A stretch of DNA of 64,000 bases from Leadbetterella sp964563435 (GTDB taxonomy: Bacteria > Bacteroidota > Bacteroidia > Cytophagales > Spirosomataceae): the NCBI GenBank assembly GCA_964563435.1, contig CAZLXI010000013.1, positions 1-64,000 of the forward strand, given 5' to 3'. Of this stretch, positions 41,344 through 50,943 are shown one piece after another; position 1 is the first letter of the stretch, and each line of letters opens with the position of its first letter. The notes below the pieces were generated by a model that worked only from the letters and a program-made list of their open reading frames with translations, was not told where the DNA came from and made no database searches. The translations under genes were made by a program, and so were the position numbers.

Positions 41344-42399
41344 ATGATAAAAGACTTTTCGCCCGTTGATTTTCTGAAGGAACTCATTGAAATTCCTTCC
41401 CTAAGCCGCGAAGAAGACGGCACCCGGCAGCGCTTTGCCACGCTTTTTGCCGGATACGGTATTCCTTTTGACGTGCTGGAAAACAACATCTGGTGTAAAA
41501 ATCTTCATTACTCCGACAAAAAGCCGGTCATCCTGCTGAACTCGCATCACGACACCGTGAAGCCCAACGTTTCTTATATCCGCGATCCATTTAAGGCGGT
41601 GATCGAAGACGGCCGGCTGTACGGCCTCGGTAGCAATGATGCCGGCGGCCCGCTGGTAGCCCTCCTGGCCACTTTTCTCCATTTTTACGACCGGGCCGAC
41701 CTCCCCTACAACCTCATCTTCGCCGCCACGGCAGAAGAAGAGGTCTCCGGCAGGAACGGCATCGAGCTCCTGCTGAAGCAGCTTCCGGAGATTGACCTGG
41801 CCATAGTAGGCGAACCCACCCTCATGGAGATGGCCGTGGCCGAAAAAGGCCTGATGGTGTTGGATTGTACTACCTATGGAGTGGCCGGCCATGCCGCCCG
41901 CGAGGAGGGCGTCAATGCTATCTATCACGCCCTGCCCGACATCGAGTGGTTCCGCACCTTTGAATTCCCTAAAATATCCGAAACTTTGGGAAAAGTAAAA
42001 ATGAGCATCACCGTCATACAGTCCGGAACCCAGCATAACGTAGTGCCCGACACCTGTCAGTTTGTAGTGGATGTACGGGCCACCGATGCCTATACCCTCA
42101 ACGAAACCCTGGAGATCATCCGGGAAAACGTAAGGTCGGAAGTAGTGCCGCGCTCGGTTCGGCTGAATCCCTCCGGTATCCCTTTGGATCACCCTGTTGT
42201 TCAAAGAGGCATTTCTCTGGGAATGAAGCCCTATGGCTCGCCCACCCTTTCCGACCAGGCGCTGATCCCTTATACCAGCATCAAAATCGGTCCGGGAGAT
42301 TCGGCCCGCTCGCATACGGCCGATGAATTTATTTATGTTCATGAAATCACGGAGGGAGTGGAAAAATATATCGCTTTGCTGGAGGGCCTGCGGTTGTAG
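41344..42399 (+). CDS. M20-family deacetylase, ArgE-like
   Basis: A 351-residue zinc peptidase/deacetylase. ATG 41344 (MIKDFSPVDFLKELIEIPSL) is the family start; the frame to 41293 runs through the promoter. Metal and catalytic motifs: LNSHHDTVKP, GLGSNDAGG, ATAEEEVSGRNG, VGEPTLMEMAVAEKG, and a late SARSHTADEFI. In Bacteroidota, homologues remove acyl groups from ornithine or citrulline (arginine synthesis) or lysine. No arg genes lie nearby, so the substrate stays open. Its TAG stop sits inside a palindrome (42396-42423). Confidence 0.88.
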   Translation: MIKDFSPVDFLKELIEIPSLSREEDGTRQRFATLFAGYGIPFDVLENNIWCKNLHYSDKKPVILLNSHHDTVKPNVSYIRDPFKAVIEDGRLYGLGSNDAGGPLVALLATFLHFYDRADLPYNLIFAATAEEEVSGRNGIELLLKQLPEIDLAIVGEPTLMEMAVAEKGLMVLDCTTYGVAGHAAREEGVNAIYHALPDIEWFRTFEFPKISETLGKVKMSITVIQSGTQHNVVPDTCQFVVDVRATDAYTLNETLEIIRENVRSEVVPRSVRLNPSGIPLDHPVVQRGISLGMKPYGSPTLSDQALIPYTSIKIGPGDSARSHTADEFIYVHEITEGVEKYIALLEGLRL

Positions 42400-42423
42400 A
42401 GACGCAAAATCTTGCGTCTCTAC
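42396..42423. repeat. GTAGAGACGC palindrome overlapping the deacetylase stop
   Basis: GTAGAGACGCAA, 4-base loop AATC, TTGCGTCTCTAC. The TAG of the left arm is the stop codon (42397-42399). The same palindrome forms the apex of copies A and B of the large hairpin element and recurs at 44158-44185. Confidence 0.85.
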
Positions 42424-42489
42424 GTTCCCCACATCCAATGGTACCGGCCAAAATCCCACCGATCCTACCCGCTATTGAACAAGATTCCC

Positions 42490-42497
42490 TATTTTTG
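42490..42497 (+). promoter_or_regulatory. -7 element before comB
   Basis: TATTTTTG, 19 bases before the ATG at 42517. No TTG lies at the usual distance upstream. Confidence 0.4.
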
Positions 42498-42516
42498 CGA
42501 AAATTTTAAAAACTCT

Positions 42517-43224
42517 ATGAAAAACATTGACGTTTGCCTCACACCGGATCTGCTGCATCACCATAACATCAACAACACCATTGTGGTGGTTACAGACATT
42601 TTCAGGGCTACGTCATGCATGGTCACCGGTTTCGCATACGGGGTGAAAAGCATTATACCGGTAGCTTCTGTGGAGGAATGCGGCGAATACCAGAAACGGG
42701 GTTACGTCGCCGCAGCGGAGCGGAATGCGGAAAAGGTGGAAGGCTTTGACCTGGATAATTCCCCGTTCAGCTTCATGGACGAACGGCTCTTAGGGGAGAA
42801 AATCGCCATGACCACCACCAACGGCACGCTGTCGATCACCAAAAGCAAGAAGAATGCGGTAAAAGTGATCGTTGGCGCCTTCCTGAACCTTCAGGCCGTG
42901 GTAGACTACCTGAAAAACCAACCCTACGATGTACTGGTGCTTTGCGCCGGCTGGAAGGGCCGTCCTAACCTGGAAGACACTCTTTTTGCCGGTGCGGTGG
43001 TCGATGCCCTCAAAGAAGAATATTTTGTAGCGGAAGATGCCGCTATCCTGGCCATGCGGGCCTACGAAGCTTCTAAAGACAATATGCTGCTTTATCTCTC
43101 CAACTCGTCGCACATCCGGCGTTTACAACGTTTGGGCATTAACAAAGACATCAAATATTGCCTGCAAAAAGACCTGTACGACGTGGTGCCCGTATTACGC
43201 GGAAATGAGCTGGTGCTGGCCTGA
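42517..43224 (+). CDS. comB: 2-phosphosulfolactate phosphatase-family protein (ComB)
   Basis: A 235-residue protein of the ComB family. The start ATG 42517 (MKNIDVCLTPDLLHHHNI) is family-like, while the frame back to 42412 covers the palindrome and promoter. Motifs: VVVTDIFRATSCMVTGFAYG, AAERNAEKVEGFDLDNSP, MTTTNGT, LCAGWKGRPNLEDTLFAGAV. ComB makes sulfolactate in coenzyme M synthesis in methanogens. In Bacteroidota it may serve sulfonolipid (capnine) or another sulfonate pathway, which is inference. It is convergent with the DUF4249 gene, 13 bases away. Confidence 0.87.
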   Translation: MKNIDVCLTPDLLHHHNINNTIVVVTDIFRATSCMVTGFAYGVKSIIPVASVEECGEYQKRGYVAAAERNAEKVEGFDLDNSPFSFMDERLLGEKIAMTTTNGTLSITKSKKNAVKVIVGAFLNLQAVVDYLKNQPYDVLVLCAGWKGRPNLEDTLFAGAVVDALKEEYFVAEDAAILAMRAYEASKDNMLLYLSNSSHIRRLQRLGINKDIKYCLQKDLYDVVPVLRGNELVLA

Positions 43225-43237
43225 TGACCCGGACACC

Positions 43238-44128
43238 CTATTCCTCCGGCCTTATATTATTCTTATCAATGATCGCCGTATAGCGGCTTACCCTTGAAAC
43301 AAAAAATAAACCGACGGCCTTTTCGGTCGATTCCGGGTTCCGGTTAAATATATTGGAATGAATATTGGCCGGCGGTGTGGAAAAGATCCCCCCGTTATTG
43401 GTCTCTGACTGCACCTGGTAGAGAAAATAATAGGCGTCGAGCGGTATGGAATGCAGTTCCACGGTTACCTTATCCTGGTCCACAAAAAGCCCCGAATTGA
43501 TCCCCATCCGAACGGGCTGAAGAAAGAGCATACCGTCAGAGCCGCTTCCCGGTGAAAGCCCCCCGTCGTACGATAAAGTATATTCGTTGGAGCGGGCCCG
43601 GAGAACGTCGTTCTTGTAAGACCGTATCAGATAAGTATCTCCTTCCCCTTCAAAATCAGTAGCAAAAAACTGGGCCAGGAATCCCGATTGCGGACTGTTC
43701 TCCGGTTTGATAGGCAGCGTAAGAGACTGATACTTGAGCGAGTCAATGGTGGGCACGCGCTTCAGCTGGGAGATAGCATAGTATTCTTCGTCCCGGTATT
43801 TGATATACAGGCCTGTCATTTCATTTAGCCGCAAAAAATTCCTGTTTCGCGGAGTATAGGTATAAACCCCGTCGTTATCGAAGTCGTTAAAACGAAACAG
43901 CGTACTGTCCTGCCGGATCACATACACTTCAGCCCCCAATGCCGGTAAGGGGGCTCCCTGATCAAAATAGGGCTGCGAAAGGGTCAGGGTCACCTGCTGC
44001 TCACGCACCTCATCGGTCAGCCAGGCATCTACCACCAATTGTTGCTTCCCTTCCTTCACTTCAATGCTGATCACATCTTCACAGCTGAAGAAAAGAAATG
44101 CGGCCGGTATTATGAGTAGTCTTTTCAT
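43238..44128 (-). CDS. DUF4249 lipoprotein, partner of the TonB receptor
   Basis: A 296-residue protein with lipobox LFFSC (C16). It begins VISIEVKEGKQQLVVDAWLTDE, then carries a long beta-rich body with FATDFEGEGDTYLIRSYKN, the DUF4249 pattern. Members are encoded next to TonB-dependent receptors and probably serve as surface or periplasmic partners in uptake. It follows the receptor gene by 95 bases, a gap that holds a palindromic repeat. Confidence 0.85.
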   Translation of the reverse strand: MKRLLIIPAAFLFFSCEDVISIEVKEGKQQLVVDAWLTDEVREQQVTLTLSQPYFDQGAPLPALGAEVYVIRQDSTLFRFNDFDNDGVYTYTPRNRNFLRLNEMTGLYIKYRDEEYYAISQLKRVPTIDSLKYQSLTLPIKPENSPQSGFLAQFFATDFEGEGDTYLIRSYKNDVLRARSNEYTLSYDGGLSPGSGSDGMLFLQPVRMGINSGLFVDQDKVTVELHSIPLDAYYFLYQVQSETNNGGIFSTPPANIHSNIFNRNPESTEKAVGLFFVSRVSRYTAIIDKNNIRPEE

Positions 44129-44157
44129 TGGTATAAAGAAGTTCCGGGTTCCAAGTA

Positions 44158-44185
44158 GTAGAGACGCAAAATCTTGCGTCTGTAC
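44158..44185. repeat. GTAGAGACGC palindrome between receptor and DUF4249 genes
   Basis: GTAGAGACGCAA, loop AATC, TTGCGTCTGTAC, one mismatch from perfect. It is flanked on both sides by GTTCCGGGTT and GAGTAGTGAG/AAGTAGT words, which also occur near 31.67 kb upstream of the OmpA-type gene. Confidence 0.75.
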
Positions 44186-44223
44186 CGAGTAGTGAGTTCC
44201 GGGTTGATCATATTAACTGCAGG

Positions 44224-46581
44224 TTAAAACTTAAAATTGTACGTAACGGAAGGCAGGACAGACGCAAACACCGAGTACCTCACGGCTTCGGTTTTCGACG
44301 GGTCATCGGGGTTCTGCCTTACATACACCGAAAACGGGTTCCGCCGGTTATACACGTTATAAACCGAGAACACCCACTCGCTTTCACCCCTGCCGAAAAG
44401 GGCACGCTTATTCTTTTTGGTAGCCGACAGGTCGAGCCTGTGACTCGCCGGTATCCGGTAGGTGTTCCTTTCATCGCTGTAGTTATGCGGCACGGCTATA
44501 CCCTGCCAGACATACTTGGTGGTCGGGAAGCTGGCGGGCGTGCCCGTCATAAACGAGAAAGTAGCCCCGATGTTCCATTTCCGGGAAATATCATAAATAG
44601 ACACCACCGACAGGTTGTGCAGCTTATCGATCCGGCTTAGAAACCATTCGTTATTGTTCAGCCCGTTGACCTTTCGTTCGGTCCGGGAAAGGGTATAGCT
44701 GATCCAACCGTTCAGGCTCCCCTTATTCTTCTTCACAAAAAACTCGGCGCCGTAGGCCCTGCCCTTCCCGTACATCAGATCCCCTTCCACAAAAGGATTA
44801 AGCAAAAGATCGGCATTCCGGATGTAATCGATCTGGTTTTGCAGTGTTTTGTAATACACTTCTACCGAGCTTTCATACATATTGTCGCGGAAATTCTTAA
44901 AAACGCCCACCGCTATCTGGTCGGAAAGCTGGGGTTTGATATTATTGGTGCTGGGTGTCCATACATCCAATGGCGACGATGCCGTGGTATTCGACAGCAA
45001 ATGAATGTACTGGGCCAGGCGGTTATAGCCTATTTTAAGGGATGTGCTCCGGTTTAAGTTGATATTAACGGCAAATCTGGGCTCAAAGTAGCCATAGCGC
45101 CGGATGCTTTGATTCCCCGAATAAGCCACCGTATCCATCAGCGGCTTACGTTCACCCGGCGGGGCCGATTCGTCAAAGACATACGCCAGCCGGGCGCCGA
45201 AATAATCGTAAAAAGAATATCTCAATCCGTAATTAAATGTCAAGTTTTGGGTGATTTTTTGCTCGTTTCCTATATAAACGGCCGACTCCAGCGCCTTTTT
45301 AGTGTCCAGGCCGATATTCTGCGCTTCCCCTCCGGATACCACCAGCGCTTTGCCCGGGTTAAAATTATAGAGTATGCTCTGTCCGCCGAAAGTTATGGTA
45401 TTCCGGGTGTTCAGATACCAGGTAAAATCCGGCTTGATGCTATAGTTCAAAATAGTGGAATTCCAGCGAAAAACATCCTCATTGTTCTCTTTTTTAAGGT
45501 CGGAATCGAGGGAATAGGCATAATTGGAATAGAAAAGGGTGGTATTCAGAAACAGCTTGTTATTGAATACATGATTCCAGCGGAAGGTGGTGGTGGCATT
45601 GCCCCAGTCAAACCCGAAGTCCGCGCCGAAAAGATCCCTTCCGAAATAGCCCGATAGGTAAACGGTATTCTTGTCGTTGATCTTATAATTCCCTTTGGCT
45701 GTAAAATCATAGAAATAAAACTTCACTCCCTTAAGATCATCTTTAAGAAAAGGTTTGGCCAGGATATCGATATAAGACCTTCGAAGGGCCACCACAAAGG
45801 AGCCCTTTTCCTTTACAATCGGTCCTTCCAGCGTAAAGCGGGAAAATATCGTTCCTATGCCTCCGGAAAATTCCGTCTTCTTGCGGTTTCCTTCTTTCAT
45901 CCGTACATCCAGGATAGAAGAGACCCGGCCGCCGTAAACCGAGGGGATACCGCCTTTGACCAGCTTCACATCTTTCACCACATCCGGGTTAAAAATCGAG
46001 AAAAAGCCCATCAGGTGGGAGGAGTTGTAGACCGGGGCTTCATCAAGCAGCACCAGGTTCTGGTCTATCGCCCCGCCCCGTACATTAAAACCGGAAGAGC
46101 CTTCTCCCACGGAGCTCACCCCTGGCAGAAATTGTATGCTACGGATTACATCTACCTCGCCCAACAGGGCCGGCATCTTCTTAATGGTCCTCATTTCCAC
46201 CTTATTGACCGACATCTCCACACTTTTTACATTGTGGTCTTCCCTTTCGGCCGTGACGACCACCTCATCCAGCACATTCCCTTCTTCTTTGAGCTCCAGG
46301 TTCAGCGTAGTATTTGCATTTAACCCGATCTCCTTCTCCATTTTATGATAGCCTACATAGGTGATCACCAGTGTATGCGTGCCTTTGGGCAGAGTGATAG
46401 AGTAAAACCCGTACACATTCGTGCTTACGCCCACTTTCTGCTCGCGTGCATTGATATTCACCCCGATCAGTGCTTCACCGTCCGAAGCATCTTTAACGGT
46501 ACCGCTGAGTGTGAAGGTATCCTGGGAAAAGGAAGAATGAAAAAAAAGCAAGCCAACAAAGCACGTAAGAAGATATCGCAT
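44224..46581 (-). CDS. TonB-dependent receptor
   Basis: About 785 residues from ATG 46581, chosen for the signal MRYLLTCFVGLLFFHSSFSQ; 12 more residues upstream add nothing typical. A CarboxypepD_reg-like domain (LSGTVKDASDGEALIGVNI) precedes the plug (ALLGEVDVIRSIQFLPGVSSVGEGSSGFNVRGGAIDQ, abridged here by motif) and a 22-strand-type barrel ending YNFKF. It imports an unknown ligand across the outer membrane using TonB energy. The DUF4249 lipoprotein downstream is its likely partner. Confidence 0.92.
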   Translation of the reverse strand: MRYLLTCFVGLLFFHSSFSQDTFTLSGTVKDASDGEALIGVNINAREQKVGVSTNVYGFYSITLPKGTHTLVITYVGYHKMEKEIGLNANTTLNLELKEEGNVLDEVVVTAEREDHNVKSVEMSVNKVEMRTIKKMPALLGEVDVIRSIQFLPGVSSVGEGSSGFNVRGGAIDQNLVLLDEAPVYNSSHLMGFFSIFNPDVVKDVKLVKGGIPSVYGGRVSSILDVRMKEGNRKKTEFSGGIGTIFSRFTLEGPIVKEKGSFVVALRRSYIDILAKPFLKDDLKGVKFYFYDFTAKGNYKINDKNTVYLSGYFGRDLFGADFGFDWGNATTTFRWNHVFNNKLFLNTTLFYSNYAYSLDSDLKKENNEDVFRWNSTILNYSIKPDFTWYLNTRNTITFGGQSILYNFNPGKALVVSGGEAQNIGLDTKKALESAVYIGNEQKITQNLTFNYGLRYSFYDYFGARLAYVFDESAPPGERKPLMDTVAYSGNQSIRRYGYFEPRFAVNINLNRSTSLKIGYNRLAQYIHLLSNTTASSPLDVWTPSTNNIKPQLSDQIAVGVFKNFRDNMYESSVEVYYKTLQNQIDYIRNADLLLNPFVEGDLMYGKGRAYGAEFFVKKNKGSLNGWISYTLSRTERKVNGLNNNEWFLSRIDKLHNLSVVSIYDISRKWNIGATFSFMTGTPASFPTTKYVWQGIAVPHNYSDERNTYRIPASHRLDLSATKKNKRALFGRGESEWVFSVYNVYNRRNPFSVYVRQNPDDPSKTEAVRYSVFASVLPSVTYNFKF

Positions 46582-46699
46582 AAAGCGTCGATTAGCATTA
46601 AAGAAAGATAACGACACGGAAAGGGAAATAGTTTACTTAAAGGGGGGGAGATGAAAACGTTATTATTTTTTGTAACTTCGCGGATTAATCAAAATCCTG

Positions 46700-49540
46700 G
46701 TGGCATTGAACGATATTGAACTGACCGGGCACGAGCAGATTGAGGTGTTCGGTGCACGCGAGCACAACCTGAAAAACATAGATGTAGCTATTCCCCGTAA
46801 CAAGCTGGTGGTGATCACCGGTATCAGCGGCAGCGGAAAGTCTTCGCTGGCATTTGACACGATTTATGCGGAGGGACAGCGGCGGTACATGGAGAGCTTT
46901 TCTTCGTATGCCCGCAGCTTTATAGGCGATATGGAAAGGCCCGACGTGGACAAGATCAACGGCCTCTCGCCCGTGATCAGCATCGAGCAGAAAACTACTT
47001 CCAAAAACCCCCGGTCTACCGTAGGCACCACCACGGAGATTTATGACTTCCTGCGTTTGCTCTATGCCCGTGCCGGCGAGGCGGTAAGCTACATCACAGG
47101 CAAGCCCATGGTGAAGCAGACCCAGGACCAGATCATTGAGCAGATCCTGAACCATTACGAAGACAAAAAGCTGAATATCCTGGCGCCGATGGTTAAGGGG
47201 CGAAAAGGCCACTATCGCGAACTTTTCGTCCAGATATCCAAGATGGGCTATACGAAGGTAAGGGTAGATGGTGAAGTTCAGGACATCGTCCCCAAGATGC
47301 AGACAGACCGGTACAAGATCCACGATATCGAAGTAGTGGTAGACCGCATCGTACCCAAAAAAGAAGACCGTTACCGCATCAGCCAGTCGGTAGGAACCGC
47401 CTTAAAGCTGGGCGGTGGCTCACTCCTTCTCCTGGACGAGAATGAACAGGTACAATATTTCTCCCAGAATCTCATGGATCCGGAATCGGGCATCAGCTAT
47501 GAAGACCCCTCCCCGAATTCCTTCTCCTTCAACACCCCTTACGGCGCCTGCCCCGTGTGTAAAGGTATGGGGCAGATCGAGGAGATCACGGAGGAATCCA
47601 TTATTCCTGATCCGTCACTGTCTATCCTCCGCGGTGGAATAGCTCCCCTGGGCGAGTATCGTGACCTTTGGATCTTCAAACAGATAGAAGCCCTGCTCAA
47701 GGCCCATAAGTCTTCCCTTAGCATCCCGATAGAAAAGATCCCCCGGGAAGTGCTGGAGATCATCCTTTACGGAAGCGAAGAGCCGGTGGCGGTAGCTTCC
47801 AGGAAATATCCCGGTACCGACTGGAACACGAAATTTGAAGGGATCATTACTTTCCTGAAAAACCAGCAGGAGTCGGAAAGCGACAAGATCCAGGACTGGA
47901 TCAAAGACTTTCTGATCATTAAGGAGTGCCCCGAATGCCACGGACAAAGGCTGAAAAGGGAGTCACTTCACTTTCTCATTGCCGGGAAGAACATTGCGGA
48001 GCTTTCTGAAATGGACATTTCGGAACTGACCACCTGGTTTGAAAGTGTGGAAGACCGTATGAGCGGGAAGCAGCGCCTCATTGCGGCGGAGATCCTCAAA
48101 GAAATCCGCAAAAGGCTGGGCTTTCTCTACGGCATCGGGCTGAACTACCTCACCCTGAACCGGCCCTTAAAGACCCTTTCCGGCGGAGAGGCCCAGCGTA
48201 TCCGCCTCGCCACCCAGATCGGCACCCAGCTGGTGGGCGTGCTGTATATTATGGATGAGCCCTCTATCGGGCTGCATCAGCGGGATAACGTCAAGCTCAT
48301 CAAGGCCCTCAAGGACCTGCGCGATCTCGGAAACACCGTACTGATCGTGGAGCATGACAAAGACATGATGCTGGAATCGGACTATATCATTGACATCGGG
48401 CCGGGTGCGGGGCGCCACGGGGGCCGGGTGGTAAGCCAGGGTTCTCCCGGGGCGTTCATTGCCAATGGCGGGGTAACGGCCGATTACCTGAGTGAGCGGG
48501 TGAACATTGAAGTTCCGGAAAAACGCCGGACCGGGTCGGGAAAATTTATCGCCATCAAAGGCGCGAAAGGACATAACCTGAAAAACGTCACCCTGAAAAT
48601 TCCGCTGGGGACCATTACCTGTGTCACAGGAGTAAGCGGCAGCGGCAAGAGCTCGCTTATTCATGAAACGCTCTTTCCGATCCTGAACCGGCATTTCTTC
48701 CGGGCAAAGCGGGAGCCTCTGACCTATAAAGATGTGGAGGGGCTGGACCATATCGACAAGGTGATCGAGGTAGACCAGTCGCCTATCGGGCGCACCCCCC
48801 GCAGTAACCCGGCCACCTATACCGGGATGTTCTCCGATATAAGGACCCTCTTTGCCGAGCTGCCCGAATCGAAGATCCGGGGCTATAAGCCCGGCCGCTT
48901 CTCCTTTAATGTGAAAGGCGGGCGTTGTGAAACCTGTGAAGGTGCCGGGATGAAAAAAATAGAGATGGAGTTCCTTCCGGATGTGCATGTTCCCTGCGAA
49001 ACCTGTAAAGGGAAACGCTTCAACCGGGAGACACTGGAGATCCGCTTCAAAGGGAAGTCGATTTCGGATGTGCTCGACATGACCGTGGCGGAAGCCATTC
49101 CTTTCTTTGAAAATCAGCCGAAGATCAACCGGAAGGTACAAATCCTGAACGATGTTGGCCTGGGGTACATTACACTGGGGCAGCATGCCACCACGCTTTC
49201 CGGTGGTGAAGCGCAGCGGGTAAAACTCTCGGAGGAGTTATCCAAAAAAGATACGGGGAAAACCCTTTATATCCTGGATGAACCTACTACCGGGCTGCAT
49301 TTCCAGGATATCCGGAAGCTTTTGGACGTGCTTCAGAAGCTGACGGATAAGGGGAATACCATACTGATCATTGAGCATAACCTGGATGTGATCAAAATTG
49401 CCGACCATATTGTGGACATGGGGCCGGAAGGCGGAAGCGGCGGCGGTAAAATCATCGCTGAAGGAACCCCGGAAAAGGTGGCGGCGGTGAAAGGGAGCTA
49501 CACGGGGCAGTTCCTGAAAAAAGAATTACGGTTGTCGTAG
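46700..49540 (+). CDS. uvrA: UvrABC excinuclease subunit A
   Basis: A 946-residue damage-recognition ATPase of nucleotide excision repair. Two ABC modules are present: Walker A GISGSGKSS (41-49) and GVSGSGKSS near 644, with signatures LSGGEAQRIRLATQIG and LSGGEAQRVKLSEELS. Zinc fingers: CPVCKGMG with CPECHGQR in the first half, and CETCEGAGMKKIEMEF with CETCKGKRF in the second. The start is a GTG at 46700 (ALNDIELTGHEQIEVFGARE follows). No closer ATG in frame fits. Confidence 0.97.
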   Translation: MALNDIELTGHEQIEVFGAREHNLKNIDVAIPRNKLVVITGISGSGKSSLAFDTIYAEGQRRYMESFSSYARSFIGDMERPDVDKINGLSPVISIEQKTTSKNPRSTVGTTTEIYDFLRLLYARAGEAVSYITGKPMVKQTQDQIIEQILNHYEDKKLNILAPMVKGRKGHYRELFVQISKMGYTKVRVDGEVQDIVPKMQTDRYKIHDIEVVVDRIVPKKEDRYRISQSVGTALKLGGGSLLLLDENEQVQYFSQNLMDPESGISYEDPSPNSFSFNTPYGACPVCKGMGQIEEITEESIIPDPSLSILRGGIAPLGEYRDLWIFKQIEALLKAHKSSLSIPIEKIPREVLEIILYGSEEPVAVASRKYPGTDWNTKFEGIITFLKNQQESESDKIQDWIKDFLIIKECPECHGQRLKRESLHFLIAGKNIAELSEMDISELTTWFESVEDRMSGKQRLIAAEILKEIRKRLGFLYGIGLNYLTLNRPLKTLSGGEAQRIRLATQIGTQLVGVLYIMDEPSIGLHQRDNVKLIKALKDLRDLGNTVLIVEHDKDMMLESDYIIDIGPGAGRHGGRVVSQGSPGAFIANGGVTADYLSERVNIEVPEKRRTGSGKFIAIKGAKGHNLKNVTLKIPLGTITCVTGVSGSGKSSLIHETLFPILNRHFFRAKREPLTYKDVEGLDHIDKVIEVDQSPIGRTPRSNPATYTGMFSDIRTLFAELPESKIRGYKPGRFSFNVKGGRCETCEGAGMKKIEMEFLPDVHVPCETCKGKRFNRETLEIRFKGKSISDVLDMTVAEAIPFFENQPKINRKVQILNDVGLGYITLGQHATTLSGGEAQRVKLSEELSKKDTGKTLYILDEPTTGLHFQDIRKLLDVLQKLTDKGNTILIIEHNLDVIKIADHIVDMGPEGGSGGGKIIAEGTPEKVAAVKGSYTGQFLKKELRLS

Positions 49541-49562
49541 TGCGGCGCCCCTACGGGTCGTC

Positions 49563-49715
49563 TTTTTGAACCACATAGTCATACAGTCATATTAGATAGA
49601 TCATATAAGGGGATTAATGCCCTCATATGGAGTGAACTCTGGCGTGACTAATGTGTAACCTGTCCCTATCTTAATATTCATTCTTAAATGTCTATGTGAC
49701 TATGTGGTTCAAAAA
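49563..49715. repeat. Long inverted repeat reaching into the next gene
   Basis: Arms 49563-49581 (TTTTTGAACCACATAGTCA) and 49697-49715 are a perfect 19-base inverted repeat around 115 bases. The right arm contains the ATG at 49702 and encodes the first residues (MWFKK) of the phytase-like protein. Confidence 0.75.
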
Positions 49716-50667
49716 AAATATATCCATAAAATTCTTATTTGCCTTTACCATTTCCCTTACAGGTTACGGGCAATCGATCAGTGGGTTTGAGATCGTGAAG
49801 GCCGATTCGGTTTTTGTAATCGACTCTACCCATTGGCGTTCATTTCCGGCCAATCTTCGCTTCGGAGGGATCTCGGGGCTGGAAATGACAGGTGTGGGTG
49901 AGCTTTTCCTGGTCTCCGACCGGCAGACCCCCAGCCCCGATCCGGAGAACCAGGATTCGTGGCTTTACCGTATGGACACCCTGGGGAATATCGATAACAC
50001 CTTCCGTTTTTTCGGGGTTAGAAATGCAGAAGCACTGCGCCTTGACGGCCAACGGATCTGGTATTCGTTTGAAAACGATGAAACCACGGGCATCGGTTAT
50101 ATTGATTCTGCCGGCACCCCGGTAACGGCGGCGGAATACAGCATGATCACCAGTCCGTTTACCACGCTGAACCGCGGCATTGAAAGCCTGGCCCTGGCAG
50201 AAGACCTTTGGTATGGCTTTGAAGCCGGGCCCGACTCCACGGTATTGGTCCGGTGGCCGGGCAGGGAAAAAGCAAAGGCGGAGACCTACACGTATCCCCT
50301 GGATAAAAGCAGCTGCTTAAGCCCGCAGCAACCGGCCGGCTCATCGCTCGGGAACGGCATCTCGGAAATCCTGGCTATTCCCGATAAAAAAGATAAGCTG
50401 CTGGTACTGGAACGCTGCTTTAACGGCCGGTATAGTTATATTAAACTGTTTGAGCTGAAGGTATCCGGACGATCACCTGAGAAAAGGGAGGTCTTCAGTT
50501 GGGACCCCGACACCCGGTTTAACGGTCTCCCTCTGAAACCGGACAATATGGAGGGGATGACCTGGGGCCAACCAATAAACGGCAAACGAACCCTCTACCT
50601 GATCTCTGATGACAACCACAATCCCCGTTACCAACGGACGGTCCTGCTGAAGCTTATGGAGAAGTGA
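49702..50667 (+). CDS. Secreted esterase-like phytase-domain protein
   Basis: About 321 residues from ATG 49702 (a GTG at 49696 adds two). A signal peptide (ISIKFLFAFTISLTGYGQ) is followed by a beta-propeller of the phytase-like type (PF13449 style): FGGISGLEMTGVGELFLVSDR, RNAEALRLDG, RGIESLALAEDLWYGFEAGP, KPDNMEGMTW and LYLISDDNHN. Activity (phytase or phosphodiesterase) is not shown. Its first codons come from the arm of an inverted repeat, so the start region may be a recent acquisition. Confidence 0.8.
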   Translation: MWFKKNISIKFLFAFTISLTGYGQSISGFEIVKADSVFVIDSTHWRSFPANLRFGGISGLEMTGVGELFLVSDRQTPSPDPENQDSWLYRMDTLGNIDNTFRFFGVRNAEALRLDGQRIWYSFENDETTGIGYIDSAGTPVTAAEYSMITSPFTTLNRGIESLALAEDLWYGFEAGPDSTVLVRWPGREKAKAETYTYPLDKSSCLSPQQPAGSSLGNGISEILAIPDKKDKLLVLERCFNGRYSYIKLFELKVSGRSPEKREVFSWDPDTRFNGLPLKPDNMEGMTWGQPINGKRTLYLISDDNHNPRYQRTVLLKLMEK

Positions 50668-50943
50668 GTTTGCCCAAAACCGTGAAAGTGTGAAGAGGCC
50701 TGTTGAGCTTCTGTGCTTCGGCGGGAACGCCTGCACGATCCGGTCCTGTCAAGCTGAACATGACCGGTCGCCCCGCCAAAGCATAGATTTTTGAGAGACT
50801 CACCCGCGAAACCCTTGCCCGAATAAAATTTAGAAGCTATCTAAACAAAGTTCGAAATTTCGCATTATTGCTTGATTGGGAATCGTTTACAGAATAAAAA
50901 TTCGCCAATAAGTCCCAAAGTTTATTAGAATCTTACCATCTTA

